A DNA stretch of 64,000 bases from Vibrio maritimus (lineage in GTDB: Bacteria > Pseudomonadota > Gammaproteobacteria > Enterobacterales > Vibrionaceae), in the NCBI RefSeq assembly GCF_021441885.1, contig NZ_CP090438.1, positions 62,001 to 126,000 of the forward strand. The letters run 5' to 3'. The position numbers and the translations under genes are program-made. The notes below the pieces were generated by a model that had not been told where the DNA came from, searched no databases, and worked only from the letters and a program-made list of their open reading frames with translations. Positions 56,934-64,000 of the stretch are shown here, piece by piece (within the stretch, counting starts at the first letter, position 1; every line of letters starts with the position of its first letter).

Positions 56934-57365
56934 TTAACGGGGATCAATGTAACGCATTGCTAACAGCGATTTTCCACCGCCAATGTAGCGAGAAAACAGT
57001 TGCTTAAGCGGATTTGGTAATGAATCCTCGTCTATGGTTTCAAAGCCATGTTGTGAGTAAAAGCGTTCAAGGTGCGACAAAGCGAAGCAGTAGTCTCCGT
57101 CTTTGAGTTCACCTTGCTCTAAATACGTCATCAACTGGTGACCAAGACCAGCGCCACGTTGTTCCGGTAGAACCAGCATGCCAGTCATCAGTCGGTAATG
57201 CTCAATCGTTCGAAAGCGCACCAGTGCACTGAGCGATTGATTGCGACTTAAAGTAAGAATGCGTTCGTCACTTTTTGGTTTACCCGCTGGGTAGTGCGAT
57301 TTGTAGAGTTTCTTTGCGATTGGCAGCTTTATTGGGTCAAGCACACCGAAATTTAACGTATCCAT
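56934..57365 (-). CDS. GNAT family N-acetyltransferase
   Basis: About 143 residues from the ATG of MDTLNFG; a TTG six codons upstream is an alternative. The acetyl-CoA motif is LPEQRGAGLGHQLM, and HLERFYSQHGFE is motif B-like. It lies between pssA (same strand) and the divergent murB. The substrate is unknown. Confidence 0.8.
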   Translation of the reverse strand: MDTLNFGVLDPIKLPIAKKLYKSHYPAGKPKSDERILTLSRNQSLSALVRFRTIEHYRLMTGMLVLPEQRGAGLGHQLMTYLEQGELKDGDYCFALSHLERFYSQHGFETIDEDSLPNPLKQLFSRYIGGGKSLLAMRYIDPR

Positions 57366-57424
57366 AGCCAATACGGATTTCAAAAGGATAGAATAGCGGC
57401 AGTGTAAGCCATCAATCGACGCCC

Positions 57425-58459
57425 ATGCAAATTCAAAACAATGCCCAGCTTCGCCCGTACCATACCTTTGGTATCGACCAACAATGTCACGTCTTGATTG
57501 AGGTCCACTCAGTAGAGGACCTTATTGCGGTTTATCAACGCCAAGAGTGGCTAGCTCTGCCAAAGCTTATGCTCGGAAAGGGCAGCAATATGCTGTTTAC
57601 CACACCGTTTGAAGGTGTAGTCATTATCAATCGCTTACGCGGTATCGATGTCAGTGAGACCGACGGGCAATATCATCTGCATGTCTCAGGTGGGGAAGAT
57701 TGGCCGAGTTTGGTCGAATGGTGTGTCGAGCATAACTACGCGGGCATCGAAAATCTCGCCCTGATCCCTGGCTGCTCAGGCAGCGCACCCATCCAAAACA
57801 TTGGCGCGTATGGGATTGAGCTTAAAGATGTTTGCAGCTATGTCGACTACCTCTGCTTAGAAACCTTTGAGGTGAAAAGGCTGACGCGTGAGGCGTGTCT
57901 ATTCGGCTATCGCGATTCGATTTTCAAACATCAGCTGAAAGATAAAGCCATTGTTACTGCGATCGGATTAGCGCTTGATAAGAAGTGGCAGCCAAATCTG
58001 AGCTACGGTCCGCTGCAATCGCTAGAGCCAACCACAGCAACACCTAAAGCCGTGTTTGATATTGTCGTTAAGGTGCGTCAGGAGAAGCTTCCCGACCCCA
58101 AAGTGACGGGTAATGCCGGTAGCTTTTTCAAAAATCCGATCATCAGCCGCGAACAATATGATGCGCTCAAAGCGCAGTTTGAGGCTTTGGTGGCGTATCC
58201 AGCTGATAAAGGTATGAAGCTTGCTGCGGGATGGCTGATTGATCAGTGTGGTCTCAAAGGGCACCAAATTGGCGGCGCCATGGTTCATCCCAACCAAGCG
58301 CTTGTATTGGTCAATCATAGCGGAGCGACTGCGCAGGACATCGTCGAACTTGCGGCATTTGTTCGTCAAAGTGTCTTAGACAAGTTTGGCGTAGAGCTTG
58401 AACATGAGGTTCGCTTTATGGGCGCGCAACATGAAGTTTATTTGAAGGATTTGCTATGA
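57425..58459 (+). CDS. murB: UDP-N-acetylenolpyruvoylglucosamine reductase
   Basis: A 344-residue type I MurB. It reduces enolpyruvyl-UDP-GlcNAc to UDP-MurNAc in peptidoglycan synthesis. The FAD domain begins RPYHTFGID and has LGKGSNML. The catalytic serine region is GNAGSFFKNP. It overlaps birA by 4 nt (ATGA), as in Escherichia coli. Confidence 0.97.
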   Translation: MQIQNNAQLRPYHTFGIDQQCHVLIEVHSVEDLIAVYQRQEWLALPKLMLGKGSNMLFTTPFEGVVIINRLRGIDVSETDGQYHLHVSGGEDWPSLVEWCVEHNYAGIENLALIPGCSGSAPIQNIGAYGIELKDVCSYVDYLCLETFEVKRLTREACLFGYRDSIFKHQLKDKAIVTAIGLALDKKWQPNLSYGPLQSLEPTTATPKAVFDIVVKVRQEKLPDPKVTGNAGSFFKNPIISREQYDALKAQFEALVAYPADKGMKLAAGWLIDQCGLKGHQIGGAMVHPNQALVLVNHSGATAQDIVELAAFVRQSVLDKFGVELEHEVRFMGAQHEVYLKDLL

Positions 58460-59412
58460 AAGAACATCAAATGAAGCTAGCAATCCTAAATCAGCTATCC
58501 AAAGGCGGCTTTCACTCGGGAGAGGCGCTCGGTGAACAGCTTGGGATCTCGCGTGCTGCGGTCAGCAAACACATCAAAGGCATCCAACAGTGGGGGGTGG
58601 ATATCTTTCGCGTGCAAGGCAAGGGCTACCAATTGGCTCAACCTATGGAGCTATTATCGGAGCAAGCCATTGGTGATGCGCTGACGACGCCATTTGAGCT
58701 GATCCCAATTATCGACTCGACCAATCAATACTTGCTCGACAAACAGGATTTACTCGATTCGGGTTGTGTGTGTATTTCCGAGTACCAAGCCAAAGGGCGT
58801 GGTCGCCGAGGTAGACAGTGGGTCTCACCGTTTGGTAGCAATCTCTACCTTTCGATGTATTGGCGTTTAGAAGCCGGAATGGCAGCGGCAATGGGCCTAA
58901 GCCTTGTCGTTGGCGTGGCGATTGTCGAAGCGCTGCAAAGCTTGGGAATCAATGGCGTTAAACTTAAGTGGCCGAACGATCTCTACTACCAAGATAAGAA
59001 GCTTGCAGGCATTCTCGTTGAAATGTCCGGTCAAGCGGGTGGGGCGGCGAATCTAGTGATTGGTATGGGTATGAACCTGAACATGAGTGAGCAGGTGACC
59101 GGTATCGACCAACCATGGACCTCTCTTAGTGAGGTTGCAGATAAACCGTTTAGCCGTAACGAGTTAGTGGTGGCGTTTATCAAGGCGTGGCACGCCGCAC
59201 TGGAAGACTACGAACTGCGTGGCCTGCACGGCTTTGTTGAGCGTTGGAATCAGCATGATAACTTCCTCGAAAGAGAGGTGAAGCTGATTATGGGCGCTCG
59301 AGAAGTTAAAGGTATCGTCAAAGGTATTGATGCAACAGGTGCTGTGCTGTTAGAAACCGAGCGTGGTGTCGAGGCATACGTCGGTGGTGAAATATCGCTA
59401 AGAAAAGCCTGA
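58456..59412 (+). CDS. birA: BirA, biotin ligase and biotin operon repressor
   Basis: A 318-residue bifunctional protein. The N-terminal winged helix (GEALGEQLGISRAAVSKH) binds the bio operator. The ligase domain has the biotinyl-AMP loop GRGRRGRQWVSP and KWPNDLY. It attaches biotin to acetyl-CoA carboxylase and represses biotin synthesis. It is translationally coupled to murB. Confidence 0.97.
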   Translation: MKEHQMKLAILNQLSKGGFHSGEALGEQLGISRAAVSKHIKGIQQWGVDIFRVQGKGYQLAQPMELLSEQAIGDALTTPFELIPIIDSTNQYLLDKQDLLDSGCVCISEYQAKGRGRRGRQWVSPFGSNLYLSMYWRLEAGMAAAMGLSLVVGVAIVEALQSLGINGVKLKWPNDLYYQDKKLAGILVEMSGQAGGAANLVIGMGMNLNMSEQVTGIDQPWTSLSEVADKPFSRNELVVAFIKAWHAALEDYELRGLHGFVERWNQHDNFLEREVKLIMGAREVKGIVKGIDATGAVLLETERGVEAYVGGEISLRKA

Positions 59413-59426
59413 TCTGAGATTATTGA

Positions 59427-59452
59427 GGCATCGGCTAACAACAGTCGATGCC
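59427..59452. terminator. Hairpin between birA and coaA
   Basis: GGCATCG and CGATGCC with a 12-nt loop between convergent genes. There is no clear T-tract, so it is a weak terminator candidate. Confidence 0.35.
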
Positions 59453-59461
59453 AATTCGCGA

Positions 59462-60385
59462 CTATTTTCTTAAGTACACCGTCTCAACGCTGTGATCCGC
59501 ACCTTTTTGCAGAATCAACTGCGCGCGCTCTTTCGTCGGCAAGATGTTCTCTTCTAGGTTCAAGCCATTAATCGATGCCCAAATAGACTTCGCCTTAGAG
59601 GTCGCTTCGGCTTCGGTGAGCTGAGTGTAGTGGCTAAAGTAAGAGCCTGGCTTAGTGAACGCACCCTCACGGAATTTCATAAAGCGGTTTACATACCACT
59701 GCTCAATTTGCTCACTGTCGGCATCCACATACAGAGAAAAATCCAAGAAGTCAGAAATAAACACACGATGTGGGTCGTGCGGATAGTCCATACCACTTTG
59801 CAATACGTTTAACCCTTCAATGATCAGCACATCCGGTAGATCAACGATTTTCTGCTCTTCGGTAATATCGTAAGTAATGTGTGAGTAGACGGGGGCTTGG
59901 ACGTTGCGTTTACATGCCTTAACGTCCGAGACAAACTGCACCAAGCGGCGCATGTCGTAGGACTCAGGAAAGCCTTTTTTACCCATTAGCCCTTTTTCCA
60001 ATAGCGTTTTGTTGGGATACAGAAAACCGTCAGTGGTGATGAGTTCCACTTTCGGGTGGTTATCCCAGCGGCTTAATAACGCTTTCAGTAGACGCGCAGT
60101 GGTGCTTTTGCCAACGGCGACACTACCAGCGATACCAATAACAAAGGGTGGGGTGTGCTCACTGTTCCCAAGGAACTCACCGAGTACCGAGTTACGACGC
60201 TGCCTTGCTGCGACATAGAGGTTAAGCAGTCGAGAGAGCGGCAGGTAAACATCAGTGGCTTCTTGCATGGTTAGCTTTTCATTGATGCCCTGAAGCTCTT
60301 TTAGGTCTTCTTCTGTGAGTGTCATCGGTACGGCGTTACGAAGCGCTGACCATTGCTCTCGACTGAATGACATAAAGGGACTCAT
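59462..60385 (-). CDS. coaA: Pantothenate kinase type I
   Basis: About 307 residues from the ATG of MSPFMSFSREQW, with AGG upstream; an ATG five codons earlier is possible. The P-loop is GIAGSVAVGKST (about 84-95). It phosphorylates pantothenate in the first step of coenzyme A synthesis and is inhibited by CoA. It lies next to birA and the tRNA-tuf cluster, as in Escherichia coli. Confidence 0.96.
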   Translation of the reverse strand: MSPFMSFSREQWSALRNAVPMTLTEEDLKELQGINEKLTMQEATDVYLPLSRLLNLYVAARQRRNSVLGEFLGNSEHTPPFVIGIAGSVAVGKSTTARLLKALLSRWDNHPKVELITTDGFLYPNKTLLEKGLMGKKGFPESYDMRRLVQFVSDVKACKRNVQAPVYSHITYDITEEQKIVDLPDVLIIEGLNVLQSGMDYPHDPHRVFISDFLDFSLYVDADSEQIEQWYVNRFMKFREGAFTKPGSYFSHYTQLTEAEATSKAKSIWASINGLNLEENILPTKERAQLILQKGADHSVETVYLRK

Positions 60386-60552
60386 AGGTAACCTAACCAT
60401 GGATTAAAGTGACTGAGTGCTGAACATACCTGAAGCAAGCGATAAATCAAATAATTCATGCAACCAGGTCACGCTAATTCCCCGAAATGTGTACAAAAAG
60501 TCGTCAAACAAAAAGAATGTGGTGAAAATCGGATTTTTTTTTAATTTAACGG

Positions 60553-60581
60553 TTGCATCCACAAGATTCATTCAATAGAAT
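60553..60581 (+). promoter_or_regulatory. Promoter of the tRNA-tufB operon
   Basis: TTGCAT, a 17-nt spacer and TAGAAT are followed by a GC-rich discriminator (GCGCTCC), with an AT-rich block just upstream. This is the form of a stringently controlled stable-RNA promoter. It is 14 nt before the first tRNA. Confidence 0.8.
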
Positions 60582-60594
60582 GCGCTCCACTTAT

Positions 60595-60670
<76 letters not shown>

Positions 60671-60718
60671 TTTTCACTTTGCCTAGGGCAATGATGACGA
60701 AAATGGTAAGTAAAATTT

Positions 60719-60803
<85 letters not shown>

Positions 60804-60838
60804 TATTCTTTAGGGAATAGCTCTCAGAGTTACGTGTT

Positions 60839-60913
<75 letters not shown>

Positions 60914-60926
60914 ACTCATTTAGAGT

Positions 60927-61002
<76 letters not shown>

Positions 61003-61138
61003 GCTCTCAAAGCAATTTTCCTTTTGATACTTTCTTTCGCCTAAACTATGTTTATTGGTTGAAAGAAGCTTTATTACCAAGATTTTTTGGTTGCGTGGTC
61101 TTCAAAGCCACCTAAATCCGTACCTAGAGGGACAACTC

Positions 61139-62323
61139 ATGTCTAAAGAAAAATTTGAACGTACGAAACCGCACGTAAACGTTGGTACTATCGGCCACGT
61201 TGACCACGGTAAAACAACTCTAACAGCTGCAATCTGTACTACTCTTGCAAAAGTGTACGGCGGTGAAGCGAAAGACTTCGCATCTATCGATAACGCTCCA
61301 GAAGAGCGTGAGCGCGGTATCACAATCGCAACTTCTCACGTTGAGTACGACACTCCAACTCGTCACTACGCACACGTAGACTGTCCAGGACACGCGGATT
61401 ATGTTAAGAACATGATCACTGGTGCTGCACAGATGGACGGTGGTATCCTTGTAGTTGCTGCAACTGACGGCCCAATGCCTCAGACTCGTGAGCACATCCT
61501 ACTAGGCCGTCAGGTTGGTATCCCATACATCATCGTATTCATGAACAAATGTGACATGGTTGACGATGAAGAGCTTCTAGAGCTAGTTGAAATGGAAGTT
61601 CGTGAACTTCTATCTGAGTACGAATTCCCAGGTGATGACCTACCAGTTATCCAAGGTTCTGCACTAGGCGCTCTAAACGGCGAGAAGCAGTGGGAAGACA
61701 AAATCGTTGAGCTTGCTGAAGCACTAGACTCTTACATCCCAGAGCCAGAGCGTGCAGTAGACCAACCGTTCCTACTACCAATCGAAGACGTATTCTCGAT
61801 CCAAGGTCGTGGTACTGTTGTAACTGGTCGTATCGAGCGCGGTATCCTACGCGTAGGTGACGAAGTAGAAATCGTAGGTATCAAAGAGACTACAACGACT
61901 ACTTGTACTGGTGTTGAGATGTTCCGTAAGCTTCTTGACGAAGGTCGTGCTGGTGAGAACGTTGGTGCACTTCTACGTGGTACTAAGCGTGACGAAGTTG
62001 AACGTGGTCAAGTTCTTGCAGCTCCTGGCTCAATCAACCCACACACTAAGTTCGAGTCTGAAGTATACGTACTTTCTAAAGACGAAGGCGGCCGTCATAC
62101 TCCGTTCTTCAAAGGCTACCGTCCACAGTTCTACTTCCGTACAACTGACGTAACTGGTGATATCTCTCTACCAGACGGCGTAGAAATGGTAATGCCTGGC
62201 GACAACATCCAAATGAAAGTTGAGCTAATCGCTCCAATCGCTATGGATGAAGGCCTACGTTTCGCTATCCGTGAAGGTGGCCGTACAGTAGGTGCTGGTG
62301 TTGTTGCTAAGATCTTCGACTAA
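61139..62323 (+). CDS. tufB: Elongation factor Tu
   Basis: A 394-residue translation factor that delivers aminoacyl-tRNA. It has GHVDHGKTTL, DCPGHADY and NKCD, then the two beta-barrel domains. The ATG of MSKEKFERTKPH is preceded by AGAGGG. It is cotranscribed with four tRNAs, the tufB arrangement of Escherichia coli; a second tuf copy is expected elsewhere. Codon use is that of a highly expressed gene. Confidence 0.98.
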   Translation: MSKEKFERTKPHVNVGTIGHVDHGKTTLTAAICTTLAKVYGGEAKDFASIDNAPEERERGITIATSHVEYDTPTRHYAHVDCPGHADYVKNMITGAAQMDGGILVVAATDGPMPQTREHILLGRQVGIPYIIVFMNKCDMVDDEELLELVEMEVRELLSEYEFPGDDLPVIQGSALGALNGEKQWEDKIVELAEALDSYIPEPERAVDQPFLLPIEDVFSIQGRGTVVTGRIERGILRVGDEVEIVGIKETTTTTCTGVEMFRKLLDEGRAGENVGALLRGTKRDEVERGQVLAAPGSINPHTKFESEVYVLSKDEGGRHTPFFKGYRPQFYFRTTDVTGDISLPDGVEMVMPGDNIQMKVELIAPIAMDEGLRFAIREGGRTVGAGVVAKIFD

Positions 62324-62625
62324 TTCTTAGAATTGTCGCAAGCTCTGGGAAAATCTTTGAATAAGATTTGACTAAGCAATGCTAAAAAGGGCATCATTTG
62401 ATGCCCTTTTTCTGCGCTACTATTTATAGGGGCGCATAATTCACTCAATGACTGCTCAAAGAGTGAATGAATAAAGGATTTATAAGGGTTGAGTTGGAAA
62501 GCGATTTCTACCTGAGCCTTTGCATAATATGTTGGTTTGACTCAAATTTTATCAACATTAAAGGAATAAGCCCTGCAGCAGCGGGGTTGTTGTCGTCTAG
62601 TTAAGACTTGTCACAGGTTGGTTTT
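62324..62625 (+). other. tufB-secE intergenic region
   Basis: It holds the tufB terminator and presumably the secE promoter. TTCACTC (62440-62446) and GAGTGAA (62461-62467) form a short inverted repeat. I see no tRNA or other gene. Confidence 0.5.
62384..62412 (+). terminator. Terminator after tufB
   Basis: AAAAAGGGCATCA pairs with TGATGCCCTTTTT with a 2-3 nt loop. Confidence 0.93.
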
Positions 62626-63003
62626 ATGAAAGCAAACGCTGAAACTCCTGATAGCTCAAATGCAGCAGATGTAATTAAGTGGATCGTCGCTTTTGCGCTG
62701 CTAGCCGCCGCTGTTGTGGGTAATTACCTGTACGGAGAGCTATCTGTAGTTCTTCGCGCTGCAGGTGTAGTTGTATTGATTGCCGCGGCACTTGGTGTTG
62801 CAGCTACAACAACAAAAGGTAAGGCAGCTATCACGTTCGCACGTGAAGCACGCGTAGAAGTTCGCAAAGTGGTTTGGCCTACACGCCAAGAAACAATGCA
62901 GACTACGCTGATTGTCCTTGCAGTAAGTATTGTAATGGCGCTTGCGTTATGGGGTATCGACGGCATTATGGTCCGTCTTGTTGCGTTCATAACCGGGTTA
63001 TAG
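62626..63003 (+). CDS. secE: SecE, preprotein translocase subunit
   Basis: A 125-residue membrane protein with three transmembrane helices, the Escherichia coli type. The conserved cytoplasmic segment EVRKVVWPTRQET precedes the last helix. It forms the SecYEG channel core. The ATG of MKANAETPD is preferred to one six codons upstream. It precedes nusG by 13 nt. Confidence 0.95.
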   Translation: MKANAETPDSSNAADVIKWIVAFALLAAAVVGNYLYGELSVVLRAAGVVVLIAAALGVAATTTKGKAAITFAREARVEVRKVVWPTRQETMQTTLIVLAVSIVMALALWGIDGIMVRLVAFITGL

Positions 63004-63016
63004 AGGGTGTTAATTC

Positions 63017-63565
63017 ATGAGTGAAGCTCCGAAAAAACGCTGGTACGTTGTTCAAGCCTTTTCTGGTTTTGAAGGACGTGTGGCTCAGTCTCTTCGCGAA
63101 CATATCAAAATGCACGCAATGGAAGAGTACTTTGGTGAAGTGCTAGTACCGACTGAAGAAGTTGTGGAAATGCGCTCTGGCCAACGCCGCAAGAGCGAGC
63201 GTAAGTTCTTCCCAGGCTACGTTCTTGTTCAAATGATCATGAACGACGAATCATGGCACCTTGTACGCAGTGTGCCACGAGTAATGGGCTTCATTGGTGG
63301 AACCTCTGACCGTCCAGCACCTATCACAGATAAAGAAGCTGATGCTATTCTGAATCGTCTAGAGAAAGCTAGCGAAGCTCCACGTCCAAGAACGATGTTC
63401 GAAGCGGGCGAAGTGGTACGTGTTAACGAAGGTCCGTTTGCTGACTTCAACGGTACTGTTGAAGAAGTGGATTATGAGAAGAGCCGCCTGAAAGTGTCTG
63501 TATCGATCTTTGGTCGTGCAACACCAGTTGAGCTTGAATTCGGTCAAGTTGATAAACTTGATTAA
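63017..63565 (+). CDS. nusG: NusG, transcription elongation/termination factor
   Basis: A 182-residue protein. The NGN domain (KKRWYVVQAFSGFE, EEYFGEVLVPTEEV, FFPGYVLVQM) precedes a KOW domain (GEVVRVNEGPFADFNGTVEE). It links RNA polymerase to the ribosome or Rho. It is in the conserved secE-nusG pair before rplK. Confidence 0.98.
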   Translation: MSEAPKKRWYVVQAFSGFEGRVAQSLREHIKMHAMEEYFGEVLVPTEEVVEMRSGQRRKSERKFFPGYVLVQMIMNDESWHLVRSVPRVMGFIGGTSDRPAPITDKEADAILNRLEKASEAPRPRTMFEAGEVVRVNEGPFADFNGTVEEVDYEKSRLKVSVSIFGRATPVELEFGQVDKLD

Positions 63566-63627
63566 TACTCATTTTTTAAAAGCTTAGGCCAATAAAAACG
63601 AGAGTATAAAAAAACACCATTTTAGGG

Positions 63628-63656
63628 TTGTTAAAGGCGCGAATTATGCTTATAAT
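63628..63656 (+). promoter_or_regulatory. Putative rplK (L11 operon) promoter
   Basis: TTGTTA, a 17-nt spacer and a perfect TATAAT (63651-63656) are followed by a GC-rich discriminator (TTCGCGCC). The predicted start is near 63663, about 90 nt before rplK. Confidence 0.75.
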
Positions 63657-63668
63657 TTCGCGCCTTTT
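63633..63668 (+). terminator. Terminator-like hairpin before rplK
   Basis: AAAGGCGCGAA pairs with TTCGCGCCTTT and is followed by a T-run, with the promoter -10 in the loop. It could terminate nusG transcripts. Confidence 0.75.
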
Positions 63669-63753
63669 TGCAGTAACGACTGTAGAAAGTTTTTTCAAAA
63701 CACGGGGAGCTCTCCCATTCGGATAGCGCTTGAACCCAAAATTAGGAAATATC

Positions 63754-64000
63754 ATGGCTAAGAAAGTTGAAGCTTATATCAAACTGCAAGTTGCAGCTGG
63801 TATGGCAAACCCAAGTCCACCGGTTGGTCCTGCTCTAGGTCAACACGGTGTGAACATCATGGAATTCTGTAAAGCGTTCAACGCAAAAACAGAATCTATT
63901 GAGAAAGGTCTACCGACTCCAGTAGTAATCACTGTATACAACGACCGTTCTTTCACGTTCGTAACTAAGACTCCACCTGCTGCTGTTCTTCTTAAGAAAG
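63754..64000 (+). CDS. rplK: 50S ribosomal protein L11 (partial)
   Basis: The first 82 codons; the gene runs off the end of the window. MAKKVEAYIKLQVAAG, NPSPPVGPALGQHGVNIM and TVYNDRSFTF are the conserved L11 N-terminal domain. The family is about 142 residues, so some 60 residues are missing. It heads the rplKAJL-rpoBC region in related genomes. Confidence 0.98.
   Translation, partial: MAKKVEAYIKLQVAAGMANPSPPVGPALGQHGVNIMEFCKAFNAKTESIEKGLPTPVVITVYNDRSFTFVTKTPPAAVLLKK

Overview
The window looks like the main chromosome of a Vibrio (Vibrionaceae, Gammaproteobacteria). The 16S rRNA gene carries Vibrio-type signatures. The protein-coding genes are in enterobacterial/Vibrio order: hemCDXY, cyaA, cyaY-lptM-lysA-dapF-DUF484-xerC-yigB, yigL-pldB-rhtB, rsmD-ftsYEX-rpoH, glpEG, ubiCA, plsB, lexA, yihI-hemN-ntrBC-glnA-typA, murB-birA-coaA and the thrU-tyrU-glyT-thrT-tufB-secE-nusG-rplK cluster. 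These are core genes. I see no prophage, insertion sequence, CRISPR array, defence island or toxin-antitoxin locus.

Layout. 1-5.6 kb: a complete rRNA operon (16S, tRNA-Ile, tRNA-Ala, 23S, 5S) with a tRNA-Ser(TGA) at its end. 5.7-14 kb: a sugar-kinase-like phosphotransferase, the haem biosynthesis operon hemC-hemD-hemX-hemY on the minus strand, and the divergent adenylate cyclase cyaA with a CRP-like site between them. 14-20.4 kb: lptM, diaminopimelate/lysine genes, xerC, yigB, a DTW-domain protein and a lipoprotein. 20.4-30.5 kb: an accessory-flavoured stretch with EVE protein, yigL, pldB, rhtB, an EAL-HDOD protein, an amidohydrolase-like lipoprotein, small membrane proteins, a HEPN-like protein and a 740-bp AT-rich gap. 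30.5-35 kb: rsmD, ftsY, ftsE, ftsX, rpoH. 35-41 kb: glpE, glpG, a FliL-like protein, ubiC, ubiA, plsB. 41-49.6 kb: lexA, a methyltransferase, yihI, hemN, a GGDEF-EAL protein and ntrC. 49.6-56.8 kb: ntrB, a DUF4124 protein, glnA, typA, pssA. 57-64 kb: murB, birA, coaA, four tRNAs, tufB, secE, nusG and the start of rplK.

Functional themes are tetrapyrrole synthesis (hemCDXY plus hemN), the nitrogen regulon (glnA with a sigma-54 promoter and NtrC-like sites; ntrBC with its own NtrC-like site), cell division and membrane insertion (ftsYEX, secE), and translation (rRNA, tRNAs, tuf, typA, rplK).

The most interesting unexplained signals are non-coding or very small. (i) A cluster of eight GATC sites and four DnaA-box-like 9-mers lies between rpoH and glpE. 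(ii) An unrecognised 26-codon membrane-peptide gene has its own promoter, ribosome binding site and terminator (27068-27148, minus). (iii) Two strong inverted repeats lie upstream of hemN. (iv) A long inverted repeat lies at the glnA transcript start. (v) A 108-bp MITE/REP-like element lies between typA and pssA. (vi) A perfect hexanucleotide repeat lies in ftsY. (vii) The rplK promoter sits inside a terminator-like hairpin. None of these could be tested by search here. No clearly novel multi-gene system is visible.
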